35,677 nt of DNA from an uncultured Ignavibacteria bacterium (lineage in GTDB: Bacteria; Bacteroidota; Ignavibacteria; Kapaibacteriales; Kapaibacteriaceae): assembly GCA_937870915.1 (NCBI GenBank), contig CALMZQ010000007.1, forward strand, positions 1 to 35,677, written 5' to 3'. The notes beneath the pieces are model-generated. The model was not told the DNA's origin. It was given only the letters and a program-made list of their open reading frames with translations, and searched no databases. Of this stretch, positions 23,760 through 31,872 are shown piece after piece. Position numbers and translations under genes: made by a program. Position 1 is the first letter of the stretch. Each line of letters starts with the position of its first letter.

Positions 23760-24802
23760 CGTTGAGACGTCTTTGGATCGAGTGCATCACGGAGCCCATC
23801 GCCAAACACATTTAAGACAAGAACGCCAATAGCCATGGCAAGACTTGGGAACAGAGTCATACCCCAGTTTGTGCCTAGTGCTATGTATCCGTATCCATCT
23901 TTTATCATCTGTCCCCACGATGGAGTAGGGGGCTGAACACCCAACCCAATGAAACTCAGTGATGCCTCTGCAATAATGGCTGTGGCGAAACCTGCCGTTG
24001 AGAGCACGATGATCGGACCGGCGGCGTTGGGTAACATGTGGCGGAATATGGTACGGAGGTGACCGTATCCAAGTGCTCGTGTGGCCTCTACATATTCTTG
24101 TTCACGGATGGAGAAGAATTGGCCACGCACAATGCGCGCAATGTCAACCCACGACGAGATACCGATGGCGACAAAGGTCTGCCAATACCCCTTGCCGAGG
24201 ATCACGCTGAAGGCAACAACGAGGAGAATGGTAGGGAAGGACCACACAACATTTACGAGCCACATGATGCCGTCATCTGCCCAACCGCGGAAATATCCTG
24301 CCAATGCACCAAGAATGATGCCGATGGCCAGAGCAATGGATTCAGAAATGAGTCCAACGCTTAATGAGACTCGCATGCCATAAACAAGGCGAGTGAAAAG
24401 ATCTCGACCAAATCGGTCTGTGCCAAGGAGGAAGAGTGGCTCGTCGTAATATTCGTGCGGAGCTGTGCCGATAAGCGTAGACCGTGCAACTCGATAGGGC
24501 TCACCTGCCGGATCGCGGTAGAACACCGAGTCTCCAATCTCTTCGTACGAAGAAACAGCGAGGATCGACGGAACATCTGCGTCGGCCAGGTTGCGCTTAT
24601 AGATAACCTTGCCTCGGAACCCGGCCGGCTTTACGCTGTACTCGAGGATCTGCGTTGACGGGTCGAATGGTGTTACAAGCGGAGCTGCGATGGCCATGAT
24701 GACCATGATGCCCAGAACGATCATGCCAATAACGGCACCACGGTTCTTACGAAGTCTGCGCCATGCCAGGCGACTCGGGCTTTCGCCGGTTGATGTACTC
24801 AT
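23756..24802 (-). CDS. Peptide/nickel-type ABC transporter permease, DppC-like
   Basis: A 348-residue inner-membrane permease. The N-terminus AWRRLRKNRGAVIGMIVLG is typical of DppC/OppC. LLGTDRFGRDLFTRLVYGMRVS is followed by transmembrane helices and the EAA loop YVEATRALGYGHLRTIFRHMLPNA, which contacts the ATPase. The segment between the first helix and the GTDRFGRD motif is unusually long (~90 residues: YKRNLADADVPS, DSVFYRDPAG), a periplasmic insertion seen in some Bacteroidota/Chlorobiota members. No substrate-binding protein or ATPase gene is in the window, so those parts lie elsewhere. It overlaps the genes before and after by four bases each. Confidence 0.93.
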   Translation of the reverse strand: MSTSTGESPSRLAWRRLRKNRGAVIGMIVLGIMVIMAIAAPLVTPFDPSTQILEYSVKPAGFRGKVIYKRNLADADVPSILAVSSYEEIGDSVFYRDPAGEPYRVARSTLIGTAPHEYYDEPLFLLGTDRFGRDLFTRLVYGMRVSLSVGLISESIALAIGIILGALAGYFRGWADDGIMWLVNVVWSFPTILLVVAFSVILGKGYWQTFVAIGISSWVDIARIVRGQFFSIREQEYVEATRALGYGHLRTIFRHMLPNAAGPIIVLSTAGFATAIIAEASLSFIGLGVQPPTPSWGQMIKDGYGYIALGTNWGMTLFPSLAMAIGVLVLNVFGDGLRDALDPKTSQR

Positions 24803-25719
24803 GAGAGGCGCACCTTGGGATCGATGAAACCATAGACAAGATCGGCGAGTGTATTCACCGCAACAAAGACAACTGCCGTGAATAACACCGTCCCTTGGAT
24901 CATCGGATAGTCGAGCTTTTCAATGGCATTGAATGCAGCAAGTCCAATACCGGGCCAATTGAAAATGAATTCGATGAAATACGTTCCGGCAAGGAGTCCG
25001 GCAAACCACGCACTTACTGTAGTAACTACGGGATTAAGGGCATTCCTCAGCGCATGTTTCAAAAAAACGGTGCTGCTGGAAAGGCCCTTAGCACGGGCTG
25101 TACGCACATAATCCTGACCGAGCACATCGAGCATGCTTGATCGTGTTACACGGGCAATGATCGAGAGTGGCCTTATGGCCAATGTCACCATCGGCAACAC
25201 AAGGAACTCCGGCCCTCGGTCTACATATCCGCTATTGGGGAACCATTCCAGAACCACACCAAAGAAGAGTACAAAAAGCAAACCCACCACAAAAGCGGGT
25301 AGCGAGATGCCCAATAGTGACGTTGACATCGTTAACGTATCAATCCAAGTGTTTGGACGCCAGGCAGCAATCACGCCAAGCAATATTCCTAAGACCGTTG
25401 CTATGGCAATAGACGTAAGAGCCAGGAGAGCCGTTGCAGGAAGTCGTTCAATGATGGTTTCGGTTACCGACCTGTTCGTTGCGATCGAGCGCCCGAGGTC
25501 TCCCTTCACCAGGTTCACCATATACGTTCCTATCTGGACAGGAAGGGGCTTATCAAGTCCAAGTTGCTCTCGCATGGCGGCAACGGAGGCTGAATCCGCG
25601 CGCTGCCCAAGCAGCACACGGGCTGGGTCGCCCGGTGGACGGATGAAGAACGTCACAACCACCACGCCAACGAGGACGAGGATGGTATAGAGGACCTTGC
25701 GAAGGAGATAGGTGATCAT
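24799..25719 (-). CDS. Peptide/nickel-type ABC transporter permease, DppB-like
   Basis: A 306-residue inner-membrane permease with about six transmembrane helices. The start MITYLLRKVLYTILVLVGVVVVTFF, the PGDPARVLLGQRAD stretch, QLGLDKPLPVQ and the EAA loop YVRTARAKGLSSSTVFLKHALRNA are characteristic of DppB/OppB. It would form a heterodimer with the next gene product to import oligopeptides or a similar solute. It overlaps murI upstream and dppC downstream by four bases each. Confidence 0.93.
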   Translation of the reverse strand: MITYLLRKVLYTILVLVGVVVVTFFIRPPGDPARVLLGQRADSASVAAMREQLGLDKPLPVQIGTYMVNLVKGDLGRSIATNRSVTETIIERLPATALLALTSIAIATVLGILLGVIAAWRPNTWIDTLTMSTSLLGISLPAFVVGLLFVLFFGVVLEWFPNSGYVDRGPEFLVLPMVTLAIRPLSIIARVTRSSMLDVLGQDYVRTARAKGLSSSTVFLKHALRNALNPVVTTVSAWFAGLLAGTYFIEFIFNWPGIGLAAFNAIEKLDYPMIQGTVLFTAVVFVAVNTLADLVYGFIDPKVRLS

Positions 25720-26546
25720 CTGATGTCGGGTGGTAATACGAGGTGTTCAACATTAACACGAACCGGTTCATCCACGGGCATTCCAAGAAACTGTCGAGCC
25801 AACATCGTGAATGCCGGCGTATGATCTGTAACGTACAAATAGATCAACGGCATGTGGAGTGGTTCTTGTGGTCCGGTTTCGAGCACGCGCAGTGCATCAA
25901 CGGCGGCGCACTCGCCACAGTCGATAAGTTCTACTCCGGGAAGGATGGCTGTAAGCACAGTGTTGAGCAGCGGATAGTGTGTGCATCCAAGGACGAGCGT
26001 GTCTATGCCATTGGCGATCAGTGGTCTGAGATATTCTTCTGCGACGAGTCTGGTTGCTGGAGAATCCAGCCACCCTTCTTCAACCAATGGCACAAAGAGC
26101 GGACATGGTCTGCTGTGGACGTCCAGCTTTCTGCCGTTAGAAAACCGTTCGATGGAGCGAGCATAACTATCGGACGCAATGGTGGCACGAGTGCCGATAA
26201 CACCGATGTGACCATTGCGTGTACGTTCTGCGGCCTCCCGTGCGGCAGGTTCGATAACGCCGATCACCGGAACGCTCACCATGGATCGCAAAACATCGAG
26301 AGCAAGTGCCGATGCCGTATTACAGGCAACCACGATCATCTTCACATCATGTGTGAGCAGAAATGCAGCACATTGTGATGAATACGTCCGGACAGTTTCG
26401 GCGGACTTGTTTCCATACGGTACGCGGGCCGTATCTCCCAGATAGACAAACGTCTCCTGTGGCAGGAGTCGCGCCAGATGTTTAAGAACGCTTAGACCTC
26501 CGATGCCGGAGTCAAAGACGCCAATGGGTCGTGGGTCAGTTGGCAT
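25716..26546 (-). CDS. murI: Glutamate racemase
   Basis: A 276-residue cofactor-independent racemase supplying D-glutamate for peptidoglycan. Motifs are PIGVFDSGIGGLSVLKHL, LGDTARVPYGNKS, the first catalytic Cys in VVACNTASA and the second in LGCTHYPLL. Length is normal. I use the ATG at 26546 (MPTDPRPIGVFDSG) because TATCTTTG lies four bases before it; the longer frame begins upstream of that box. It heads an operon with two permeases and holA and is divergent from the histidine kinase. Confidence 0.96.
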   Translation of the reverse strand: MPTDPRPIGVFDSGIGGLSVLKHLARLLPQETFVYLGDTARVPYGNKSAETVRTYSSQCAAFLLTHDVKMIVVACNTASALALDVLRSMVSVPVIGVIEPAAREAAERTRNGHIGVIGTRATIASDSYARSIERFSNGRKLDVHSRPCPLFVPLVEEGWLDSPATRLVAEEYLRPLIANGIDTLVLGCTHYPLLNTVLTAILPGVELIDCGECAAVDALRVLETGPQEPLHMPLIYLYVTDHTPAFTMLARQFLGMPVDEPVRVNVEHLVLPPDIR

Positions 26547-26550
26547 ACGG

Positions 26551-26558
26551 CAAAGATA
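26551..26558 (-). promoter_or_regulatory. TATCTTTG -7 box, four bases from the murI ATG
   Basis: A perfect TAnnTTTG match on the minus strand followed by CCGT and the murI ATG. The spacing equals that at the OmpA-like gene (7160) and the kinase gene (26601), implying a leaderless mRNA. Confidence 0.6.
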
Positions 26559-26588
26559 GAATCCTGTGCGCGGTCCGCGCTCAGTGTG

Positions 26589-26596
26589 TATGTTCG
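26589..26596 (+). promoter_or_regulatory. TATGTTCG -7 box, four bases from the kinase GTG
   Basis: TATGTTCG fits TAnnTTYG and is followed by GCAC and the GTG at 26601. It lies 30 bases from the divergent murI box, so the two promoters overlap on opposite faces and may be co-regulated. Confidence 0.5.
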
Positions 26597-26600
26597 GCAC

Positions 26601-28133
26601 GTGAAGTTCACCCTCCGAGCCCGACTCGCCCTAATGTACGGCGCCCTTGTGGCCGTAACGCTGATTGCCTTTGCGGCTATCGCCTATGTTACGGTTTCCA
26701 GTGAGCTGTATCAGAATCTCGACGCTTCGCTTTCCCGGGCGGGGTCCTCGTTACTTGCCGTATTGCGTAAGGAGCAGTCACAGGCCAGGAAGCCCCTTGT
26801 TCCGGTGAAGAAGACCAGAAGATCCCCACGCGACAAAGATCTCTTTTCCGTTCTGCAGCAGACGTCCGTTCGTGATTTTGTTGGTCCGGTTGCCACTGTC
26901 GATGCACTCGAACCCGAACAAGACCCTGTGTGGTCTGCAGTCTATGAACACATGCTCCTCAACTCCTCCAACTACGTAATGCAGGTGGTGGATAAAAAGG
27001 GTACAGTTGCATGGAGGTCAGATAACCTCGTTGCCGACAGTCTTCCACCGTTTCAGTGGTTTGCTGCGCAAGGGGCTCCGGTTGTCGAAGATCGGATCTA
27101 CACCTATTACTGGTTGAGAGGTGAGCGCTACCGTCTAGTGCTCACGCGTGGTGATGTAGCAGACGTAACGGCCGCATATCCAGCTGCTGAAGTGGACGTA
27201 ACCCTCCGGCGGCTGTTCTCGCTGATGTTGTATTCACTCCCCGTGGCCTTGATCCTTTCTGTTGGAATGGGATGGTTCATTGCCGGTAGGTCCTTACGCC
27301 CAGTTGATGTAATCACACGGTCGGCACGACAGATCACAGCCAGCAACCTTGGACTGCGGCTTCCGGTTCCACCGTCTGATGACGAGATCGCCCGATTGAC
27401 CGAGACACTGAATGATATGATCGCACGGTTGGAAACATCTTTTGCGCAGATACGCCAGTTTACCTCCGATGCATCGCATGAGCTGAAGACGCCCCTTGCC
27501 ATTCTGATGGGTGAATTGGAAGTTGCACTACGCAGGCCCATGCGCGAGGACGAATATCGAGCAACGCTGGCGAGCTGTTTGGAGGAAGTTGAGAGGCTCA
27601 CCCACGTAGTACAAGGATTGCTTGAACTATCACGTGCCGAGACGGGTCAGGTAACCATCGAACGTTCGCCGATTCGTTTCAGCGCCCTTGTTGCCGACGT
27701 GTGCGATGACGTGATGCTGATGGCAGAAACAAAACACATTGATGTAACAACGCACATCGAGCCGAATATCGCCATAACAGGGGATAGAGTACGACTGCAT
27801 CAGGCACTATTAAACGTGATTGAAAACGCCGTGAAGTATACGCCCGACAATGGCAGTGTACGTGTGGAGCTCGGCATTGCTGAAGACCGTGCACGACTTG
27901 TGGTTGCCGACAGTGGAATGGGCATTCCAGCCGATCAACTCCCATTTATCTACGATCGGTTCTTTCGTGTAGACAAGGCGAGATCGAAGAATATTCACGG
28001 AACGGGACTCGGTCTCTCCATCGTAAAGTGGATTGTTGATGCACACGATGGCACAATTGAAGCAATGAGTGCCGAAGGCAAGGGAACCACCGTTATCGTC
28101 ACATTTCCTTTGCGCAACGGAGCTGAGGGATAG
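26601..28133 (+). CDS. Membrane sensor histidine kinase
   Basis: A 510-residue kinase. Transmembrane helix 1 is near residues 8-32 (LALMYGALVAVTLIAFAAIAY), followed by a ~150-residue periplasmic sensor region, helix 2 (LMLYSLPVALILSVGMGWFI), and a HAMP linker (RPVDVITRSARQITASN). The HisKA box is SDASHELKTPLAIL, with the phosphorylated His, and the ATPase domain has the N box NVIENAVKYTPDNG, G1 VADSGMGIP and G2 GTGLGLSIVKW. It belongs to the CusS/QseC-like group. I start at GTG 26601 because a -7 box precedes it by four bases and the frame upstream has no ribosome site. No response-regulator gene is adjacent, since ileS follows, so the partner lies elsewhere. Confidence 0.93.
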   Translation: MKFTLRARLALMYGALVAVTLIAFAAIAYVTVSSELYQNLDASLSRAGSSLLAVLRKEQSQARKPLVPVKKTRRSPRDKDLFSVLQQTSVRDFVGPVATVDALEPEQDPVWSAVYEHMLLNSSNYVMQVVDKKGTVAWRSDNLVADSLPPFQWFAAQGAPVVEDRIYTYYWLRGERYRLVLTRGDVADVTAAYPAAEVDVTLRRLFSLMLYSLPVALILSVGMGWFIAGRSLRPVDVITRSARQITASNLGLRLPVPPSDDEIARLTETLNDMIARLETSFAQIRQFTSDASHELKTPLAILMGELEVALRRPMREDEYRATLASCLEEVERLTHVVQGLLELSRAETGQVTIERSPIRFSALVADVCDDVMLMAETKHIDVTTHIEPNIAITGDRVRLHQALLNVIENAVKYTPDNGSVRVELGIAEDRARLVVADSGMGIPADQLPFIYDRFFRVDKARSKNIHGTGLGLSIVKWIVDAHDGTIEAMSAEGKGTTVIVTFPLRNGAEG

Positions 28134-28143
28134 CCCCGTTCGT

Positions 28144-28173
28144 TGGTTCTGCTGGTATGGCTCCGTAACTTCG
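28144..28173 (+). promoter_or_regulatory. Promoter of ileS
   Basis: TTG at 28144-28146, 19 bases, then TAACTTCG at 28166-28173, fitting TTG-N19-TAnnTTYG. The ileS ATG lies 34 bases further on. CGTAACTTCGTGG also occurs upstream of tRNA-Lys (minus strand, 3130-3145), and its core resembles a unit of the GTTAC array. Confidence 0.6.
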
Positions 28174-28207
28174 TGGTTTCTAAGAACTTCAGTGACCCGT
28201 AGCGACC

Positions 28208-31200
28208 ATGTTTGAACCCCTGCCGGACGATTTTTCCTATCCACGACTCGAAGAAGACATTCTCTCGTATTGGGAACGCAACGACGTTTTTGCACGCACC
28301 CAACTGGCTCGCAAGGATGCAGAGTGGTTCAACTTCAACGAAGGTCCACCAACAGTTAATGGTCGGCCGGGCATTCACCACGTGTTTGCGCGGACGATCA
28401 AAGACGCAGTCTGTCGGTACAAGACCATGCGTGGCTACTATGTGCGCCGTCAGGCCGGCTGGGACACTCATGGCCTGCCCGTTGAACTCAGTGCCGAAAA
28501 AGAACTTGGACTCACAGATAAGTCGCAGATCGAGGTCCTTGGTGTAGACAAGTTCAATGCCGCTTGCCGAGACATCGTATATCGCAACATCGGTCAGGAC
28601 AACGGCTGGAGAACCATGACCCGCAGGATGGGACATTGGTTGGATCTCGATTCAGCCTATATCACCTGTACAAACGACTATATCGAATCAGTATGGTGGG
28701 CCCTACGCAAGTTCTTCGATAAGGGGCTTATCTATCGCGGCTATAAGGTAGTGCCACAATCACCAACCTTGGGAACGCCCCTTTCCTCCCACGAACTTTC
28801 ACAGAACTACAAAGAAGTACGCGATCCAAATGTCTACCTCAAGTTGAAGCTCACCAATTCTCCGGTAGCGGCAGCAGAGGGAGCCTTTATTCTTGTCTGG
28901 ACAACTACGCCGTGGACGTTGTTTGCCAACGTTGCTTTGGCTGTTGGACCAAAGATCGAGTACGTGATCGTACGGAACACGCGTGTTGTAGGCGAACGGT
29001 CGTTTGATGAACGACTCGTTGTAGCGGAATCTCGACTCTATATCCTTGACGGAGAAGTAGAGATCCTCGGACGTTGTAAAGGCGCAGAGCTCGTTGGTTC
29101 TGCATATGAACAGATCTTCACCGATGTTGAGCTTGATGCTTCGGCCTTTCCAGACGTGTTACATCTGCTGCCCGGAGATTTTGTGACAACGGAGGACGGC
29201 TCCGGCGTAGTTCACTTAGCCCCTGCATTTGGACAGGACGACTTTGAGATGTCAAAGCGGTTCAAGCTTCCAGTGCCCCAACCCGTAACACCAAATGGTC
29301 ATTTCACGGACGAGATCAAGGACTTTGCAGGCCGGGCGGTAAAGTCCTTCACCTATGCAGACCACACGGAAGAAGGGGCTGATCGAGATATTGTGAAGTC
29401 GTTGAAGATCAATGACAAGATCTACAAGGCTGCATTCGATTACGTGCACAGTTATCCGCATTGCTGGCGCACAGATAATCCCGTGATCTATTATGCACGA
29501 GACTCGTGGTTCATCACATCACCTACGTACCGCGACCGACTCGTTGAGCTTAACAAACAGATCAATTGGCACCCACCGGAAATCGGTGAAGGGCGATTTG
29601 GAAATTGGCTCGAGGAAGTAAAAGAGTGGTCCATTTCTCGCGACAGATACTGGGGGTCGCCACTCCCGATTTGGGTACATGAAGAATCGAAAGACATGTT
29701 CGCCATCGGCTCCATCGAAGAACTTCGCACCGGATTGTACGAGATGGAAGACGGTTCCCTTGTTCCTGTGGATAACTCGGGAGTTGAGGTAGATCTTCAT
29801 CGACCGTTTGTGGACCGCGTGGTTTTTGTGCGAGATGGAAAAACCTATCGTCGCACGCGCGAGGTTGTTGACGTGTGGTTCGATTCCGGAAGTGTGCCAT
29901 TTGCACAGTTCCATTATCCATTCGAAAACGTTGAACTTTTCGAGAAGGCATTCCCTGCAGATTTCATCGCAGAGGGGATTGATCAAACGCGCGGATGGTT
30001 CTATACAATGCACAACATCAGCACTGCATTGTTCGATCAGCCTGCGTATCGCAATGTTGTTGTGAACGATCTGGTTCTCGACAAAAAGGGGCAGAAGATG
30101 TCCAAATCAAAGGGCAATACCGTAGACCCCTTTGAAGTGATGGAACGATTTGGCGGAGATGCCGTTCGATGGTTCCTCATGGCGTCTTCGCCCGTCCACA
30201 AGCCGAAGCTGTGGAATGAAGAAGACATTGCAAAGACTGTTATCGCCGATCTTTTCCGGTCTTTCACTAACACCTATGAGTTCTTCGCAATGTATGCGAA
30301 CCTCGATGGGTATTCAGCAGATGATCCGATTGTGCCACTCGATAAACGTGCAGAAATCGACCAATGGATCATATCGCGGCTCAACACAGTGATGCGCGAT
30401 CATGTTACGGCGATGGACGATTATGACATCACACGTGCCTGCCGATTAGTGCAAGAATTTGTGATCGAAGATGTGTCCAATTGGTACGTGCGTCGCAACC
30501 GCCGTCGGTTCTGGAAGGGCGAGTATGACGAAGACAAACGTGCAGCATATCAGACGCTTCACACCGTGTTGATCCGTGTCGCTGAAATGATCGCACCCGT
30601 TGCTCCATTTCTGGCTGAGTCAATTTTTCTTCGATTGAATTCCAACAAAGAACATTTCACTGTTCATTGTATTATATTGCAAACGTGCGATGAGGGATTG
30701 ATCAACGTTGATCTTGAACGTCGCATGTGGCAAGCGCAACACATCGTTTCACTTGCCCGTTCTTTGAGAGAGAAAGCGAAGATCAAAACGCGCCAACCTT
30801 TGCGCAGGATCTTGCTTCCAGTTGATGGTCCGGCGATGCGCCGACAACTTCAATCCGTTGAAGACATCATCAAGGAAGAGATCAACGTTAAGGACGTCGA
30901 ATACGTATCGGATGACACAAACATTGTCCGACGTAGTGCAAAGCCGAACTTCAAGATCATTGGAAAGAAGTACGGCGATACAACACAGGCAGTGGCGCAG
31001 GCGATCAAGTCGCTGACTCACGATCAGGTGCGAAAACTGGAGCAATCATCTGTATTGGCGCTCACGATGGGTGAGCAGACAGTGCAGATCGACTTTGAAG
31101 ATGTAGAGATCGTAAGCGAGGATATCGAAGGATGGTTGGTAGCGTCAGACAGCGGACTAACTGTGGCCTTGGATACTGAGCTTGATGACGCACTTCTCCG

Positions 31201-31447
31201 CGAAGGTCTTGCACGCGAGTTTGTGAGTAGGGTTCAGAAGATCCGCAAGGATTCTGGGTTTGAGGTAACGGACCGGATCAGCATACAGTACGTTACAGAC
31301 GATGAAACGTCCTCAGCCCTGGAAACCATGCGATCGTACATTGTAATGGAAACGCTGACGGAAACGCTCGAGCGGGGGGAACAATCCGAAGGGGTTGATC
31401 TCGAGATGAACGGGCGTCAAGTCAACGTGCGCGTAAAGCGCGTCTGA
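28208..31447 (+). CDS. ileS: Isoleucyl-tRNA synthetase, eukaryote-like (IleS2) type
   Basis: A 1079-residue class I synthetase charging tRNA-Ile. The HIGH-region motif is GPPTVNGRPGIHHV (~47-59), as in Bacteroidota enzymes. AGWDTHGLPVELSAEKELG follows; the editing domain contains LVWTTTPWTL; the catalytic loop is KMSKSKGN (630-637). The C-terminal anticodon-binding and extra domains make it longer than the ~940-residue E. coli type, placing it in the IleS2 group, many of whose members resist mupirocin. It stands alone with its own promoter; the kinase gene ends 74 bases upstream. Confidence 0.97.
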   Translation: MFEPLPDDFSYPRLEEDILSYWERNDVFARTQLARKDAEWFNFNEGPPTVNGRPGIHHVFARTIKDAVCRYKTMRGYYVRRQAGWDTHGLPVELSAEKELGLTDKSQIEVLGVDKFNAACRDIVYRNIGQDNGWRTMTRRMGHWLDLDSAYITCTNDYIESVWWALRKFFDKGLIYRGYKVVPQSPTLGTPLSSHELSQNYKEVRDPNVYLKLKLTNSPVAAAEGAFILVWTTTPWTLFANVALAVGPKIEYVIVRNTRVVGERSFDERLVVAESRLYILDGEVEILGRCKGAELVGSAYEQIFTDVELDASAFPDVLHLLPGDFVTTEDGSGVVHLAPAFGQDDFEMSKRFKLPVPQPVTPNGHFTDEIKDFAGRAVKSFTYADHTEEGADRDIVKSLKINDKIYKAAFDYVHSYPHCWRTDNPVIYYARDSWFITSPTYRDRLVELNKQINWHPPEIGEGRFGNWLEEVKEWSISRDRYWGSPLPIWVHEESKDMFAIGSIEELRTGLYEMEDGSLVPVDNSGVEVDLHRPFVDRVVFVRDGKTYRRTREVVDVWFDSGSVPFAQFHYPFENVELFEKAFPADFIAEGIDQTRGWFYTMHNISTALFDQPAYRNVVVNDLVLDKKGQKMSKSKGNTVDPFEVMERFGGDAVRWFLMASSPVHKPKLWNEEDIAKTVIADLFRSFTNTYEFFAMYANLDGYSADDPIVPLDKRAEIDQWIISRLNTVMRDHVTAMDDYDITRACRLVQEFVIEDVSNWYVRRNRRRFWKGEYDEDKRAAYQTLHTVLIRVAEMIAPVAPFLAESIFLRLNSNKEHFTVHCIILQTCDEGLINVDLERRMWQAQHIVSLARSLREKAKIKTRQPLRRILLPVDGPAMRRQLQSVEDIIKEEINVKDVEYVSDDTNIVRRSAKPNFKIIGKKYGDTTQAVAQAIKSLTHDQVRKLEQSSVLALTMGEQTVQIDFEDVEIVSEDIEGWLVASDSGLTVALDTELDDALLREGLAREFVSRVQKIRKDSGFEVTDRISIQYVTDDETSSALETMRSYIVMETLTETLERGEQSEGVDLEMNGRQVNVRVKRV

Positions 31448-31452
31448 CGAAT

Positions 31453-31478
31453 GTGCGCCAAAGTGGCGTGCGCGTTTT
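31453..31478 (+). terminator. Possible weak terminator after ileS
   Basis: GTGCGCCA, loop AAG, TGGCGTGC (two wobble pairs), then GCG and a short T run (TTTT). It lies five bases after the ileS stop and 30 bases before the histone-like gene. It may only attenuate read-through. Confidence 0.4.
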
Positions 31479-31507
31479 CATGTTTCACTATATCAGAGGT
31501 ACTCTCT

Positions 31508-31753
31508 ATGGCAGCAGCAAAAAAAGCCGCCAAGAAGCCTGCAGCGAAGAAGGCCGTCAAAAAGGCGACCAAAAAGGCTACTAAGAAGGCTGCAAAGCCT
31601 GCGAAGAAGGCCGCGAAGAAGCCTGCAGTGAAGAAGGCAGCAAAGCCTGCTAAGAAGGCCGCCAAGAAGGCGACCAAGAAGGCTACAAAGAAGGCCACGA
31701 AGAAGGCTGCAAAGCCTGCTAAGAAGGCCGTAGCAAAAAAAAAAGCCAAGTAA
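31508..31753 (+). CDS. Histone-H1-like Lys/Ala-rich protein, possibly the N-terminal part of a DksA-like protein
   Basis: An 81-residue, almost pure Lys/Ala/Pro/Thr protein (MAAAKKAAKKPAAKKAVKKAT and similar repeats), like the C-terminal tails of histone H1 and bacterial H1 homologues. It would bind DNA or RNA non-specifically. The ATG at 31508 has AGAGG upstream; a longer frame from 31451 is unlikely. The reading frame ends at TAA 31751 just after an A10 tract (31735-31744). If the ribosome or polymerase shifts by -1 there, the frame continues without a stop into the DksA-like gene, giving a single 312-residue protein. I recall that related bacteria have such Lys-rich-DksA fusions, so this may be one gene. 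Confidence 0.75.
   Translation: MAAAKKAAKKPAAKKAVKKATKKATKKAAKPAKKAAKKPAVKKAAKPAKKAAKKATKKATKKATKKAAKPAKKAVAKKKAK
31735..31744 (+). other. A10 tract at the junction of the histone-like and DksA-like frames
   Basis: Ten consecutive A residues, read GCA AAA AAA AAA GCC in the histone-like frame. A-runs of this length promote transcriptional slippage and -1 ribosomal shifting, and are also where sequencing indels occur. A -1 step moves the reader into a frame open from 31723 through 32445. Confidence 0.85.
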
Positions 31754-31872
31754 GGGTACTCCCGAACAAGGCTAAGAGCCCAGCAACGACTTCAAAAAAT
31801 CAGACATCGGCGTCGAGAAATAGTTCGGCAAATGCCAAGAACGCTCAGTCAAAGCCAGCAGCAAGTAGGAAT

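Noticed and set aside
31417-31749. Phe/Ala-rich open frame on the minus strand resembling a membrane protein
   Set aside because: It is the complement of the Lys/Ala-rich histone-like gene; AAG codons read backwards give Phe/Leu. It has no independent start signals.
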